From Taenia hydatigena (taxonomy: Eukaryota > Platyhelminthes > Cestoda > Cyclophyllidea > Taeniidae): a stretch of DNA of 64,000 bases. The stretch is from contig JADWOT020000002.1 of assembly GCA_036345935.2 (NCBI GenBank), positions 6,832,140 to 6,896,139 of the forward strand, in the 5' to 3' direction. Below, piece after piece: positions 26,040 to 39,699 of this stretch. Each line of letters starts with the position of its first letter. Positions within the stretch are counted from its first letter, which is position 1. The position numbers were made by a program, and so were the translations under genes. The notes under the pieces were generated by a model. That model was not told the DNA's origin and ran no database searches. It saw nothing but the letters and a program-made list of their open reading frames with translations.

Positions 26040-26640
26040 AAGTAGTAGTTTCTTAAACATACATGCTTACCCGTTGCTTATACAACGCTATTGCCTCATC
26101 ATCAGAAACATTCACACTATCGATGCAATATGATGTGACATAATGCAATACATTGCACCTCGAAGTTTCTGTAAGATATGAGCACATCGGACAACGCAGA
26201 TCCAAGATTGCCGAAACAGATTAAGCATAAATAAAAGAGGTTCTAGAGTCGTGACGCACTTTATTTGAGGCGACTAATAGTTGCCTGAGTTTTCGTTATT
26301 TGGACTACAAAAGGAGTTGTCCTGCTTAAAACGCCTTGTTTATTCGCAGGCCGACATAAACTCTATGCTTAAATACAAATGTACACTAGTACAGACTCTT
26401 AATTATGTGCGAATTTATGTGTATGGAAATGATTGTGCGCAAAAAAGCGCATTCAAAATAAACGTCACGAGCATTAAAATGACGCTTCTGAATAAAGCGA
26501 AGCACACTGTGCATCTACAGACATGCGAATCAGTGAAGAAAATATTGAGCTGCGCGATTCCCCGTAAAAGAGATTAAAATGAATTAAGCGGGTAAGCAAG
26601 GGTGTCTTCCATATCTGCTGTCAGTATTATAAGTGGTTAA
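26040..26640 (+). repeat. Dispersed repeat R1, copy 1
   Basis: It matches, with divergence, segments at 29590-29700 and 30560-30920 in the same orientation. Shared landmarks are TACATGC followed by a CACTA-CGATGC segment, then TGACGCTT-TGAAT, GAGCACACCGTGCAT-like sequence with CAGA, and CCCGTAAAAGAG. The ORFs inside (for example 26281-26577) are not conserved between copies, so I do not call them genes. Confidence 0.6.
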
Positions 26641-27159
26641 TGAGCAGAGGGGCAGTGGTTGAATGCAGGGCCAAAACCTTGTATTTTGCAGGCAAGTGAT
26701 TCGAGCACATTTTAAAAACAAGAAGTTGTTCTCTAAGAAAGACTTGCTATATCGGATATTCTGAAAGACTATAGTCTAGCATGCCCAAACCAAAACATCG
26801 CCATTTTTATCAGCAGCGGGTTAAAACTGCCTACCAATGCACAGCGCATGAGGTTAAAATAATAAGTTATGGGCTGGCGTATCAAATAATCCAAAACCCA
26901 TTATTGCTCAAGATTATTCTGATCATCCTGCCTGCTCTGCACTTTCATTAGCCATTATTCTATGAATGTTGCTTTACTTATTTTATTAATTGGAAATAGC
27001 AAGGAATAATTTACAAATTAGGTGGTCCACCTGTCAAATATATGCTTTTATTTGGCGTGCCCTTGCCTTGGCGATTTTCAAAGCAAATAACTGATGAGCA
27101 TGTCGACGAGATTGCTTTAACAGCAGAAGAGCGTTTATTGATCGTCATCATATACAGCA

Positions 27160-27460
27160 ACGTCAGTTTATATAAGTGAATTTTGCGACCGCGCTTTGGT
27201 CGAAAGGATGAATGCCCAACTAGTGACCTAAGGCTCCGAATTGACTGGCAAAATTATCGCCAATGCAAGTGCTACGTTTCTGGCGTATCGAATGCAGCGC
27301 CCTCTTTAACCCAATATGAAGAGGCTGGATGCTAAACTGTGCTCGCCAGGGAATGTGTAGTCAGAATCCAATGTTAAGACTGATTGCTATCAAGTTCGAT
27401 GGAAATCTTGGTGAAGATGGTCCTCACATAGTGGAAAGGAGAAAGAGGAATTCACTATGC
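27160..27460 (+). repeat. Dispersed repeat R2, copy 1, with a TATA-like box
   Basis: It resembles 32690-32970 in the same orientation. Shared landmarks are TATATAAG at 27169, ATATGAAG about 140 bases on, and a segment reading AATCTTGGTGAAGATGGTC that matches AATCTCGGTGAGAGTGGTC in copy 2, followed by AAGGAGAAAGAGG-like sequence. Divergence is substantial. Confidence 0.55.
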
Positions 27461-29589
27461 AATGACTCCAATGTAGGGGAAACATGTTTGATCCTTTCCA
27501 ACGGTGACTTCACTCAAATGAACTTTTCAGCTAAAATGTGCTGGGTAAAAGTTCACTAGACCGGTTACGGTGAGAGGAGGAAGAGGTGGAGACGGAAGCG
27601 CTAGTCGGGGATGCCTCGCCATCAGTGCAGCTCTAGAATGTGACTGATCACACACAAGCATTACATCAATGCTTATTTGTGCAAACATTGCGCTCCTGCT
27701 GTTGTTTGAATTCTGTGTCACTTTGTTTTTGTTAGCACAACGTATCAGTGTGAGTACAATTTAATTAGAATAGGATCTTCTTTCATTTAAGTAGTGCATG
27801 AAGGAAGTGTCGTAAATGGACGCTGTTAAATCGACTGTGAGTAAGCGTTTTATGTACTCATTCACAAACTTAGTTGAGAATAACTAAAACGATCGATATA
27901 ACGAACCCAAAACAAATAGAATTATTCTATTGCTTGTGGTACTCTTGTATCCGCTGGGAGAATGTGGAGGGTGGGAGTGTCTGAGGTACCTGGTGGCACA
28001 TGCTGGCAGGTGCTCATGGTGCGTATTTAAAAAAACATTATCAAGTGCGCTTCCTAGATTGGTAATTAGGCGCGGAGGTTCCTTGAGCAGATGCTGCTAT
28101 AATGTGTCAAATCAGAGACAAACCGCTCCTCAAAAATGACTTAACAAGCGGAATTACATCTGTGGTCAATCAGTTTGTTTAATGGCGACTTGTAATTCTT
28201 TTGCTTGTGATAGCTGTGCAATGTAGTGTAGGTTCGGTACAATATTCCTGTTACGGCAAGTCTGCAAATAATCTTTAATGCTTTCTTATGAATAAAAATC
28301 CGCCTGGTCAAGATCACCATCGTTACCTTTGAGCCTTCAAAAGCGATCATCATTCGCGTCGACTATAAATTGCTTGTCTAGTATTTGGTGATAAGTGTTA
28401 AATTGAGGCGACTGATCCGTGCTCACCAAAAGTCAATGTAGCTGTTGAAAGTGTGTGCGGGTGTAGGTGGCGAGGAACAAGTAATTCACAATCATGGGTG
28501 ATGGTTTCCAGTTTGTATTAACTTCATTTAGGTAAGGTTCTTAGCAACGTTGTTAATTTAAGGGCTATCTATAATAAAAAAATAAGCGTTAGCCACTTAC
28601 CCTATGACAAATGATGCTTTTGTTAAGATGTATGCCATATATTTCTTTGACTTAGCCAGAGCTACAGCTATCAACTAACTTGGAAATGTTGCTCGCGCTT
28701 ATTATATATATTGCCATATCTGTGTTCTGGAACCAGGAAACTAGGCTACTCTTACAAAGCCTTGGTTATGGTCATTGCAGTGTCATAATTCCTACACAGC
28801 CTTTGGTTAAGTGCGCAAGGGTGATAATTGCAGAGTTCGCCTTACCTGTTTCAGCGACTCCAACTACCTTATCGTCTTGACTGAACCCACCCATTTTGTT
28901 GTCTTGCGTTTGACGCACTTCCCACAGCCTACTGTCATTCAGTAGCTGCCCTAAACGCATGCAGCAATAGTGTCCAGTGTCTCTATTTCACCGTCATCCT
29001 TATTATGTCTTTGTTTTCTGCTGCATCCCAATGGTTGTCAATGTTCATTGGCATGGCAGGTGTCATACCAATTTTGGCCGACTAAATTGCGCTTACCTGG
29101 CAGTGCATATTTATCGCTCACGAGGTTATTATTATGTATGACCCTATTGTAAACTTTGGAGTAAATTGACTGCTTCAAGGTTTGCAGTAAAATTCTAAGA
29201 CTTCCAATGCCTGGTTTTATTGATAATGGTGACTTGTGCCATGTTGCATTGTACAACCTCATAATTGACAACACGCTATTTTTACAACTGTGCTCCTATT
29301 TCCCACGTTGCATCCATCCAAATACGCTGTAAAATTTTGCATTTTGACTTAATTTTCTAACGCTTTGATAGAGACCCACCCTTGCGTGTAGCAGCGATCA
29401 GGATAAAAACAACAGAGGTAGTAGTTGCGATATTCCTGCCAAACATTAAGCGAGCAACTACCTACAGAGCACGTAGCCAAGCCTACATCTGCAGGTGGTA
29501 AGCTAAAACATCGCATTGGAGAACTCTAGAAAACAGACAAATAGATTTTGGTTATCGCATCTGAAAATACGTGTGCATATTTCATTAAA

Positions 29590-30920
29590 ATACCTAGTTG
29601 ATTCTAAATACATGCCCAACTGTCGGTAATGTGGCATTACTGTGGCATCGTCTAAATTATCTACACTACCGATGCGGCATGACGTAACGCTATGCAATGC
29701 GATGTTTGTGTTATTTCATCCATCTAGCAACACTCAATTAATTTTACATGGTCAGACCTTCCCTTGAAAACCCCTCACGACGCATATGTTTGGGATTTAT
29801 GCGCTGAATGTTTTAGCCTTGCTGGGGAATTATTTTAACCTAAGAAGGTAGTATATTGACGAAAGCATCGCTAAAATTTGCTAATTTCACCCACGAATTT
29901 GCGAGTGTCTGCGTTCTGCCAAATGCATTGTGCCAAATACCTGCAAAACGGATGAACTAAGGCGTTACAACAAGCACTTATTGCAGTATAAGTGTGATTG
30001 TCGAAGAAATACTTACGGACATGACGTGAACTCATATGATCTAAGAAACCTTCGAACGTCGGGTTTTCTGCAAAGCACTCTGTGCAGTAAAGGCGCATTT
30101 CTGAATTCGCTGTTCTATGGGTTGCAGCACTGTAAAATAAAACACAAGTATAGGAGGAGGTCGTGTGGAAGGCCAAAGTCACGACTGAGATGCAGCGCAC
30201 AGGGAGGATTTTAATCAAGGGTTAACAGACGCCCACTCACAAATATGGGCATCGATATAATGACCGAGAAGCAAACGGAAGTTTGCGAATGGGACGAGGC
30301 ACGCATGGCATAGGCTGTGATTCCAAATAGGATTAAAAAGAAAATTTTAGACAAGTAGGAAGACACGTGGCAAAAATAATGGAGAGGTTCGGTAAATTCC
30401 CTTACGTTTCTGATGCCACAAGAGCCTTCCGTAGGATCTGCAACGTGTTTGGCAAGTTGGACAAGGCGATTCCACGACTACTAAAAAGCAACAAGCGCAC
30501 GTAAAATAAGGTGCTAAGACTGTGATGCCATTTACCCACTTCGTTTGCCTGTTGGGCACTCAATTATAATTTGGACTAAATAAGAGTTGTTTCGCTTGCT
30601 GCAAGTCATTTATTCATAGTCAGATGAGGAATCAACAGGCATAAACACAAGTACTTATGCGCAAATGCAGCGCTTTCTTGTGTGCATGTGCATATGCACA
30701 GAAATGCATGCCCATAATATATCCACAAATGAGAGGCGCCTACTATGTTTGAGGCGTAAGGTGACGCTTATGAATGAGGTAGAGCACACCGTGCATCCAC
30801 AGAAAGCCATTTTAAGGATGAAAATGGCGAATTGATCGAAGTCCCGTAAAAGAGCTTGTTGTGAATTCAATGAGTGAGCAAGAGGTCCCCCTGGATCTGT
30901 CCTCAACATTACGTGTGATT
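29590..30920 (+). repeat. Dispersed repeat R1, copy 2, split by about 730 bases
   Basis: The two halves of R1 reappear here at 29590-29700 and 30560-30920, but further apart than in copy 1. The extra sequence contains the zinc-finger exon at 30017-30129, so either copy 2 received an insertion or copy 1 lost this part. Confidence 0.5.
30017..30129 (-). CDS. C2H2 zinc-finger exon
   Basis: TTATTTTACAG precedes an exon of 113 bases that ends at a strong GTAAGT donor; it enters in phase 2 and leaves in phase 1. It encodes one finger of the form YCTECFAENPTFEGFLDHMS followed by SRH, giving C-x2-C-x12-H-x4-H with the usual Phe and Leu core positions. Such fingers usually bind nucleic acid, often in arrays spread over exons; I found no flanking fingers. 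A decayed relative lies near 43.5 kb on the same strand. The exon sits inside the extra block of R1 copy 2, so it may have travelled with a repeat. Confidence 0.5.
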
Positions 30921-32689
30921 AAAATGCAGGGAAGTAGTCGACCTTATGTGCATGGCCACAAATTTGCTCACAGTGGGTACGCGGTTAAAATATGCCTCAA
31001 TTCAGCTGCCTAGTTCTTCGTAATGTACTCCAAATCATCCGTCAATATAGGCGTTTCAAATGCACTGGCAAATTCAAAATCTATATTAAGCCCGCTTGAC
31101 CAAACCACATCGCCTTTCAACAGTAAGGTGCTAATAATCCTTTTCCAGGCTACAACGAATGGGGATGAAACAAGGGCTGTGGGCTGTCGTCAAAGTGATC
31201 CCAAATCAATGGCTATTGCTTATGTTTACAAAAGATACTTTTTGCTCTATGGTCGGCATTTTCGCTCCGGAGTATGTTGTGCCTTAAGCGAGCTCAACAT
31301 CATGCGTGCAGATTTTGGAACCTTGACTGATTGTCACTCCCCATTTCTGAACTTATGCATCACATTCTGATTGTCCATAATATGAGATTTGCCTGGTAAG
31401 TCCAGCTAACTGGTGACCAGAGGTAGGTTCAGCATTGTAGTTAATTAGGCTGAAATCATAAGTTATTTGAATAGAAGACTTTCCACCAAAAAGTAAGCGC
31501 CATGCTTCTCTGTTAGGGATGCTTTTGGGCAAACTATATGCTCTCGTGAAGAATGGGACTTGTTCTCGCAGGGGTAAGGTTTGTCTTACGATAATAGAGA
31601 AGGGCAACTCACCCACGTAATCAATTAAGCCTTAAAGACGCAGGATATTTTACTTTCAGCTCTTCATGCATCATGACATGTTGAACTTATACCTTGGTAG
31701 GTGGTGTCTCCGATCGCAGCCTAAATGGGAGGTATTGGTAAGCCAACCAATAGGGTAATTGCAACTGTACTCTCTTACGCCTTGCCTTCCATCCCTCTAC
31801 TCGCAACGGACCATCCTCCTCCACCCATTCCTCGCAAGCAGCGGGACTTTGAAGGTGATGCTCATGAGCGATCTGATTGTTTGCCGCTTTACAGTAGTAC
31901 AGCTACCCTCGCGAGGGTGGGAGTCAAGAGTAAGAATAACGTTCCTTGTTTCCACTTCAGAGAGTAACTTTGACATTTTAGAGACCGTGCAAATTTGCAC
32001 TACTTCCATTCACAGACTCCGTACCCAAGCTTCGTTCGATTTATTGCATGCAAAGCTGTCAATCTCGACTATGCTCAGGATGCTCAAATGTGTCATCCTC
32101 ATTATTATGTTGACGGATGCTGTTGAACTCCTAATTCGCATCTTTGTCTCATTTCTGCCAGGATTGTCTCTCTTCTGTTCCCTTTTGCCCAAACTTACCA
32201 ATTAAATGAGGCGACTCAATTATCAATAATCTATGACAGCTGCCCCATTTATTCTATTAATGGGCACGTCTAAAAAGGCCAGCGGCCTGCTTAACAGACA
32301 TTTGTCAACTACTCTTTGTGTTCTCACATTGATGACAGCTGAACATTTTGGCGTACCTCATTACTAACCAGATTTCGGAGCATGTCTATAGCGGAGGTGG
32401 AAGTATTGACAAAGACCATTAAAAAAGAGAATTTTTGACCTTGCATGAATTTGAGGTGGCTTCGGCGGCAGAAAAGTACTCATCGATCACCAATTGACAT
32501 CGAATGCGACCAAGTGAGCTCATACAAACATGTATCGCACCAATTGATATTCTCGGCCTGGAATGAAACTCGCTGATTAAATCTCGCAACCGGGTTTCTG
32601 GTAAAATGAATGGCAACTCGGCTGCCGGTCTTAATTCACGAATTAGCTTGCCGGTTAATCGGCTGTGCTAGTGTCACAATTCTGGTGCA

Positions 32690-32698
32690 TATATAAGG
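32690..32698 (+). promoter_or_regulatory. TATA-like box
   Basis: TATATAAGG with a GC-richer downstream stretch, 67 bases before an ATG that opens only 13 codons (MAVEADSIGYTLS). The same box occurs at the matching place in the related repeat copy at 27169. It could be a promoter belonging to the repeat or chance AT-rich sequence. Confidence 0.25.
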
Positions 32699-32970
32699 CG
32701 GTTGGCTAAGCTCCGCTTCCCTGTTTTCCTTCATTCCGGCCTGTCACTTTACTGTCTGTGAGTGATGGCGGTGGAGGCAGACTCAATCGGCTACACTCTC
32801 AGTTAATGGATATGAAGGGACCAGATGTTTAGGCTACTCCTTTGCATAAGTTTAGTCATGGCTTCCAATGGCTAGGCTGCATATCTTTAAGCTTCACATG
32901 AATCTCGGTGAGAGTGGTCTATATGTAGCGAAAAGAAGGAAGGATTTGAGAGTGCACATTCCTGCCCTTT
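32690..32970 (+). repeat. Dispersed repeat R2, copy 2, with a TATA-like box
   Basis: Second copy of R2 (see 27160). TATATAAGG at 32690-32698 precedes a 13-codon ORF (ATG at 32765). The order and spacing of the landmarks match copy 1 to within about 20 bases. Confidence 0.55.
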
Positions 32971-33089
32971 CAAATAACAGATTCAGCATAAAGAACCTTC
33001 GTGCTAGAACATACGAAGCGACAGTGAAACGGATTATACAGGAGCACATTTGTGTATGTTTTGTGATTATTCACATTTAATAGCCTTCA

Positions 33090-36000
33090 TTGTGCTGTAA
33101 AATAGATACCCTTGAATTACTATATCGAGCAACACACACACAAGTTTTATTGGTGTAGGTCATAAAAGCTCGGAACTATCGGCCCCAACCGTCAAACATA
33201 TTATAGCTGCAGGAGAGAGTTGCCGGCTAGTGTATTACTAAGAAGAGCGGGATCGAAGACAGCGAAAAATGGAGTTAGGATATTTATTTTTGGCCTTCGC
33301 AAATAGGTAAGGCATTTCGGTCGTCGAGATATGTGTTAGGTTTGTTCTGCTTCCTTTCTACTAGAAGTGTGTTAATTCTTCGTTTGCTTTGCCAATCAGA
33401 ATTTTTGCATTCTGCATTTTGCAAACTGTAAAAGCTAACTGTCAAGTAGTCGGAGACCTTTTGCAAAATTGGAGCGCAATAGGTAATGTGACACTATGGG
33501 CTCAGTTAATGCTGCCACGTGATGGCAGTGGCTAATATTCCTGTGTGGACATGAGAACACTTGAAGGATGGCCCTATGAAAGAATTAGTAAGGCGTGATA
33601 ATGCTGTTAAAAGCATAATTTGGTCACTCTCACCTCTCAAGACATCAATGCCTTGCGCCTTTCACGGCTTTGCGGAAAGTTATGTTTCTCATAATAATTA
33701 AAAGCTGAGGAGAGCATGTGAATGTAAACTATGACTGTTAGCATTCAAATCGTTGACCACGCGGTTTTTAAATTATCAGCTTTTACATGCACCTCATCAC
33801 TATTATGGGAGAGCCTTTTGATTTTTATAAGTGAACGCGTACAAGATCTTAGTGGAGCAAGCAAAGATTCGAGAAGACTAGACAAGGGCACAAATGTCGA
33901 TCGGTTTTAGCCTCACGACTCAAATAGGGTAAGGAAGTGGGAAGCGGTGCAATCCCTTTTGGACGGCAGCGTGTTGGCCTGTAGGATTCAGATTCACAAT
34001 TGATTTTCGTAACCTGAGAATCCACCTTGACTTTCGCAAATGGGCGCGCTATGCTGATAAATTAATCAGTGTTCGATGAAATTCTGAACAAAAGCTTTCA
34101 TGTGCTTCTATCCCCTGGTATAGTAGACGACACTTGTTTTGTCAAATCTAGCCTGTAAGGGAAGCCAGCGGTAACTTATAGTGCAAAGTACCTAAAACGA
34201 TTAGGTTAGTAGCCTATGCATATCATTGTTTACGTTTAGACCTCTACTGGTCTCTTCATTAAACAAAATATGCGCATGTATATTTGTGCATATGTATCAT
34301 CCAACAGATGGATTTCGTCAAAAGAAAAGACGTCATTGAAGGAAAGCAAAGGCAGCAAAACCTAGATAGGGCAATCTATTTCGTGTTATCGCATAAAATG
34401 ATTTGTAGAATCTCTTAATTGCGCCTCATACTAAACATGGATGGCTCCGCTTCCCACAACATTAAATTTTCCTACCCAGCATGGCACTTGCACTCAACAA
34501 GTGAAAGTGGTAAGCACCTGATTAAAGCGAAATTCCAGGGGCAGCATTATTCCTGCCAAGCGCTAACTACGTCTCGGATAAAATGTAGCCAACTTTGGTG
34601 CACCAAAATGATGCAATGGCTTGAATTCAGCATGTATGTGCTTAAAGTAAACTTAGAAAATAATGCAAAATGTGGTAAAATTGACTAGTTCCGTCGAATT
34701 CGTAACACGCAGAAAAGCTTAATTAAAAAGATAGAAGAAGACCACTTTTACCTAAGCATAGTAAAATAGCTTAGCGCACACCAGTGCATTTTGTATTTCC
34801 TTGGGGCAAACTGCTAAATAGTGCCAAAGCTGGGCATATTACAAGAAGTTCTGTTGAAATGATGTTTCGGATGGGAGAGGATGACGGCAGCTATTATTAA
34901 TCTAGAGCCCAATTAGACCCCAAACTCAGGTCCTCTCGCATCCGAGTCGAAGGCAATGTCCCTAAAGCACTGAGTCCCGCGATCAAGGTCATTCAATTAG
35001 TGTACACAATTTTAAGGGCGCATAATGAAATTTTCGAGGGAAAATCGGTCCTGGTGGCCAAATGGGTTAAGGATTTGAGTTACGGTGGAATATTTCCCTT
35101 CTGACCGAATCGTATAGGCTCCATTAGGGGTCAGCGTTGAATGCCATATACACATCATCAGCCCTCATGTGCCCTCAATTGCGTTTTTCCTCCTGTGTCA
35201 CGTTAAGTTCTACCTTTTACTTTGCGTCGCAGCAGCCATCACCACCTTCTGGCTTGTACTCCTTCAAACTCATCTACAAACCAGTTATTACCTCCGCGAC
35301 AATAATTTCTAAAAGATACAATACGGTGCCATTTGGATTAATTTAGGCACTCTTGGCTATGGAAAAATCGTCTTAAAATATGACTGCCTTTAGAAGCAAC
35401 AAGAATGTTAAGACAGTGCATACTCTATGAGTTCTCTCCACCTCCTCACAGGCTAGTTTACCAAAGTTATGATAATACCATTTACCCGAGACCGTTTGAG
35501 TTAGGATCACAGTGAGGCAGTAGATGACTTTCTTTTATAAAACTTAATGGAATACTTACAAGGTATCCACTACTTTTCGCTGCTCAGCTTTCCATTCGAT
35601 TCGTTAGTTGCCATGTCAATTTGAGTAAGCACTGTAAGCAGCGAGACTTCGTTAAAGCAAATTGTTGCAACATGCAGACCTTTGAAAAATTTATTTTAGT
35701 CTTTGGGTTTAGTCCTTATTGCATTTCTGTTAGTTGAGAACGCTAGTTGAAATTCAGATGAATTCCTAGGTCATGATTTCTCGTCTTCAACCACTTTACT
35801 CATCAAAGGAAATGCATCGTCCCCTCGTTTTTCTTTCCACCTTCTCTGCCAAATTGATATGTTTCCAGGTAACCCTAATAAAGAGGCAAATTGCTTATCT
35901 GATTCTCAGAATAATCAAACTAGCCATTGCTTAATCCAAAACAGTCAGTCAGCAGCATGATTGGAAATAAAACCTTTTCTGACCAACTGACACTATGCCT

Positions 36001-38580
36001 CGCGAATTTTAAGTGCCATGCTTACTTCGCTCACATCTTCCGGCGTTGTTGGGACCTGTTGTTTGCTCGCTACGATCGTTGAGCGAGACGTCGCATAATA
36101 ATCAAGTATTCACCTTCACTTTTATCAAAAGAGAAGCTTAGGGATCTAATGGAGAAGCGAATAGGTAGGTGTGAGAATGACGTTTTATTGGAAACCAATC
36201 GATTTTGTCATAGAAGTCATTGAAAGCTACTCTTTCTGTTTTGCCTCGATAGGGAGGTGCTTTGAACCCCTTTTCTCACAATTTTATCCAAGGTATTTTT
36301 GTGCCAAATTTAGAGATAAACAGGAGCAAATTAAATTAACAACGCATTTATCGCCTACTTTCTCGCAATGACGATGAATGCTGCCAACGAAGCAGGACTG
36401 CTATCAGGACACTTTGACTGGATTTACGTGGACCCCAGACCTATCAGCTTAGTTGGGACATCCAAGGTCTAACTGAACTCCATGCAGACCAAATCAAACT
36501 ATTTGCGAAATCGATTTCTCCCTCCGGTCCTTCAATTTACAAAAGCGTCAATTTTCGTTCGGAGCAATTACTCTCAAGATACCGAATCCTGACAAATCAT
36601 ACATTCCACTTTGTAGAGCCTTCAAATACGATGAGCCACATAGCCGTTGTCGATTTGGGTTAGTGGTTAAGCAAAGTGGTGGAGGAGGCGTTGCCGTCTG
36701 AGAAAAGCAGTTTACACCAAACCAATACAGCTCACAGCCTCGCTGATGTGGTGGTTGCCATGAAATTACTCTCTTCTGATTCGGTCGTTCCAGCTCAAAG
36801 GAGGACTGATACTGGTGCGCAAAGTAGGGTTTGCTGTGAATAACAGTGGAAGATATACACTAATCAAATAAATGAAACTTTGATCTGGCCCCAGTCTATG
36901 GAAAGGCAGTAAGATTGACGTCGAATGGAGGGCTTAGAAATTTTACACAAGCTTATCAGCGACGTTAAGTGGTGCTGGAAAAATACATCACCCTTAACTG
37001 GTCAAAAAGGGTCATACTGCAAATGCACTAGTTTGCTTTAATTGAGTAAGTAGGTGCATGCATGCGACACATACCACCAGACCCAAAAATTTATTGTCGG
37101 GTAAGGGCAAAATCTTCCACCTCAAGCCGTAATCTACTGCGCGATAATCACAGGCTTGTTTGCACTTGATCATAAATTCACTCAGTAATCAGAAGGACTT
37201 ATACGATTTAAGCGCAAGGGGCAGATTCTTTTTAAAACAAGGCGAATTGAGTGAATAACTTATGAGTGCATACGGGGAGACAACTATTGCCAAAGAAACA
37301 CGGAAAAAGGGCAGCCGTGTTGTGTAGCAATAAAAAAACTGCGCGAGCAAAATGCAAGGAAGCGCAAACGCTTGTAAACGGTTTCAGTGAAAAGCAAAAT
37401 TTAGAGGTTGGAGACAGTATGACACATCTGCCTCCAAGGCTAACCCACTTTCATGGACTCGTAGTAGCACACACTTCTTTTTAAGGTAACATACTAATGC
37501 TTTTGTGAAACAGATGCAGCTTCTGTCAAGATCTCCCCAACGTTAAACTCACATCGATCAGAGTTGTCATAACTTGATCTCCTAACAAGAATCTACGTCT
37601 TGTACAAATGCAAAGGACCAGTTCATTAATCGCTAATACCAATGTTAAAGAAAGACACTGACAGTGCATTTAACAAATAGTGTGTGATTATTACTAGGGA
37701 TAGTCGTGAATGTGTACAAGAGACTTAGAGCATCGCCTATTTGGAAGATTTAAAGACAATTGAAAGTCCGCTGATGAGGGGACACGTAACTAATGCAATA
37801 AAAATTAAAATCTAGTAAAAGAGGCAAAAGCATTTCAAGTTTGGAAAATTAGTGAACCCGTACATTGAGACTACTTTCCGTGAATGACTTATGCTATTCT
37901 GAAGTAATTCAGAAGTGCAGGCAAGTTGAGCTTCACCAAAGCCTAACGAGCATTCATCAAACAAACAAGGCTGTTATTAAAACTGAGACCGGAGATCACT
38001 TTAAACTGTAATCCTAGTGCCCACTCCCTGTATTTTGGTTCCTTCTCCACCAAAACTTCGAACACTGATCATACTAGGAAGCTCCAATTGATACCACATC
38101 TATCTTGTCATACAAATCAGCAGCGACCCCACACTCGGATTATTTAGGAATTATTTTGATTTGAGCCAAATTTCCAACTCACTGCCATCCTTAAACTTTA
38201 AGACTTGTGCAATCCTTAATTTCCTGTGGAGTGGATTGCTACCTAATCGCGGCTGTCATTTCTTCTACAAGATGTTTCCGCGTATTGGTCGCGTTCAACA
38301 CAAAACCCTTTGCTCCTGTGGCACATATAATCACAATTCTGATGGAGCGAAGGAGACGCGTTCTAGGAGAATCACAATCTGAGTTGGATGGTTTCCTCCC
38401 AATAAACTTTAGATAGTACGCATTAAACTGGTTGGTTTGTCTCATTTCATAATACCATTTGACTTCGTGAAGCTGCCTCATATTTCACACGTCATCAAAA
38501 TATTTCGTTTTAAACCTAAGCCATCCATGAGATCAGTGTTGGAAAGCAGCCGCTGTTTCGCTTTCGTAATCACCTAAAAA
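33090..38580. other. Mostly no gene recognised; one possible first exon at 34437
   Basis: Nothing with a domain signature. The one item worth noting is given separately at 34437-34509. The remaining ORFs are short and of noncoding character. Confidence 0.4.
34437..34509 (+). CDS. Possible initial coding exon, unidentified
   Basis: An ATG with a favourable context (A at -3, G at +4) opens 24 codons (MDGSASHNIKFSYPAWHLHS and a few more) and ends in phase 1 at a GTAAGC donor. It is short, no partner exon was found, and the family is unknown. Confidence 0.15.
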
Positions 38581-38589
38581 ATTTGAGAT

Positions 38590-39480
38590 TTTGCTGCTGA
38601 TAAAGTGCCGTTCATTTAGCTGGTTTTGGTTCTTCATAACAACGAAGAGTGGCAGGAATCACAGCTGCTTTACCCACTCATCGCCCTTGCCCAGGCACAC
38701 TCAACCCCTACGCTCCTACCATTTCTTTCCATTTGCCTTTATCCACAACCGTCCCTTATTTTACACATCCCCTGCACAAAATTTTACTCTTGTTTCTTAA
38801 TTTCCTCCCTTCTTCTTTCCTCATTATGCCTGCCTCTGGGTGGTAGCGGTTGCATTGGGTTTCCTATCCCTTTGCCATTCCACTTACCCATCCACTCATC
38901 CTCATGCACCTACTGAGTGCAACTTTTGGTCACCTCACCACCTACCACCTCTTTTATCCAACCACCACCACCACTACCCTTTCCTCCTTTATTCACTCCT
39001 GCGTTCATTCATTTTTCTCACTTTTCTTATACTTATCTCTACTGAAATTAAATTGTTAAACAAATTTCAAAATCATAGACATGGGTCAACACTCTTCCTT
39101 ATTATGATGTCTTTCCTCCTCAGGTTTTTGCGTTTTGCCTCACTGTTACACATATGTGACACACAACACCAATTACCTATTTCCCCTCTAAAAATTACCA
39201 CTGACACTGTTTTGCCTCATACATGCATGTGTACATGTATGCATACATCACTACCACTCATTCTCTGTTCCAGCAAGCATCTTTATCAGTACGTCTTCGT
39301 CACCGACGCCACCATCACTTACCAGCCCTTAAAATCTCACCCTTTTATCATTTCGCTTTAAAAGGATCAAACACTTAAACAATACCCTCGACCTCATAAT
39401 TTCCCATTCCTTATCTCATCTTCCCCTTGCATATCACGCGGAAGGGCACATAAGTCAGTCATTCATTTGCAACCTCAAGC
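38590..39480 (+). repeat. Pyrimidine-rich block
   Basis: The plus strand is strongly C and T rich with repeated CACC and CTTCC motifs. Its complement resembles, in composition and in fragments such as GTGTCACATATGTG, the purine-rich block at 48.8-50.8 kb, suggesting inverted relatives. Long ORFs here (for example 38840-39361) are a by-product of the low purine content, not evidence of a gene. Confidence 0.5.
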
Positions 39481-39699
39481 GACCTTCGTGTCCTAATTAG
39501 TCAAAGCAAGTAATTAATTAAGAACAGTAATGCAAGATATCGCCATACTGAACATTGGGGTAAAAGGGTATAAATGATGTTGTTGTAGGAATTGAAGTCT
39601 CATTTATTAGGATGAAAGCTGAACAAAGGGACTTACCGAAAGATATGCCAGCCTAAGCTATGGCGAAAGGGAATTTCGTTTCCACCGGAGCATTATATT

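Noticed and set aside
38840..39361. Longest ORF of the window, 173 codons
   Set aside because: It lies in a pyrimidine-rich strand where stop codons are rare; composition is His, Pro, Ser and Leu rich without a domain.
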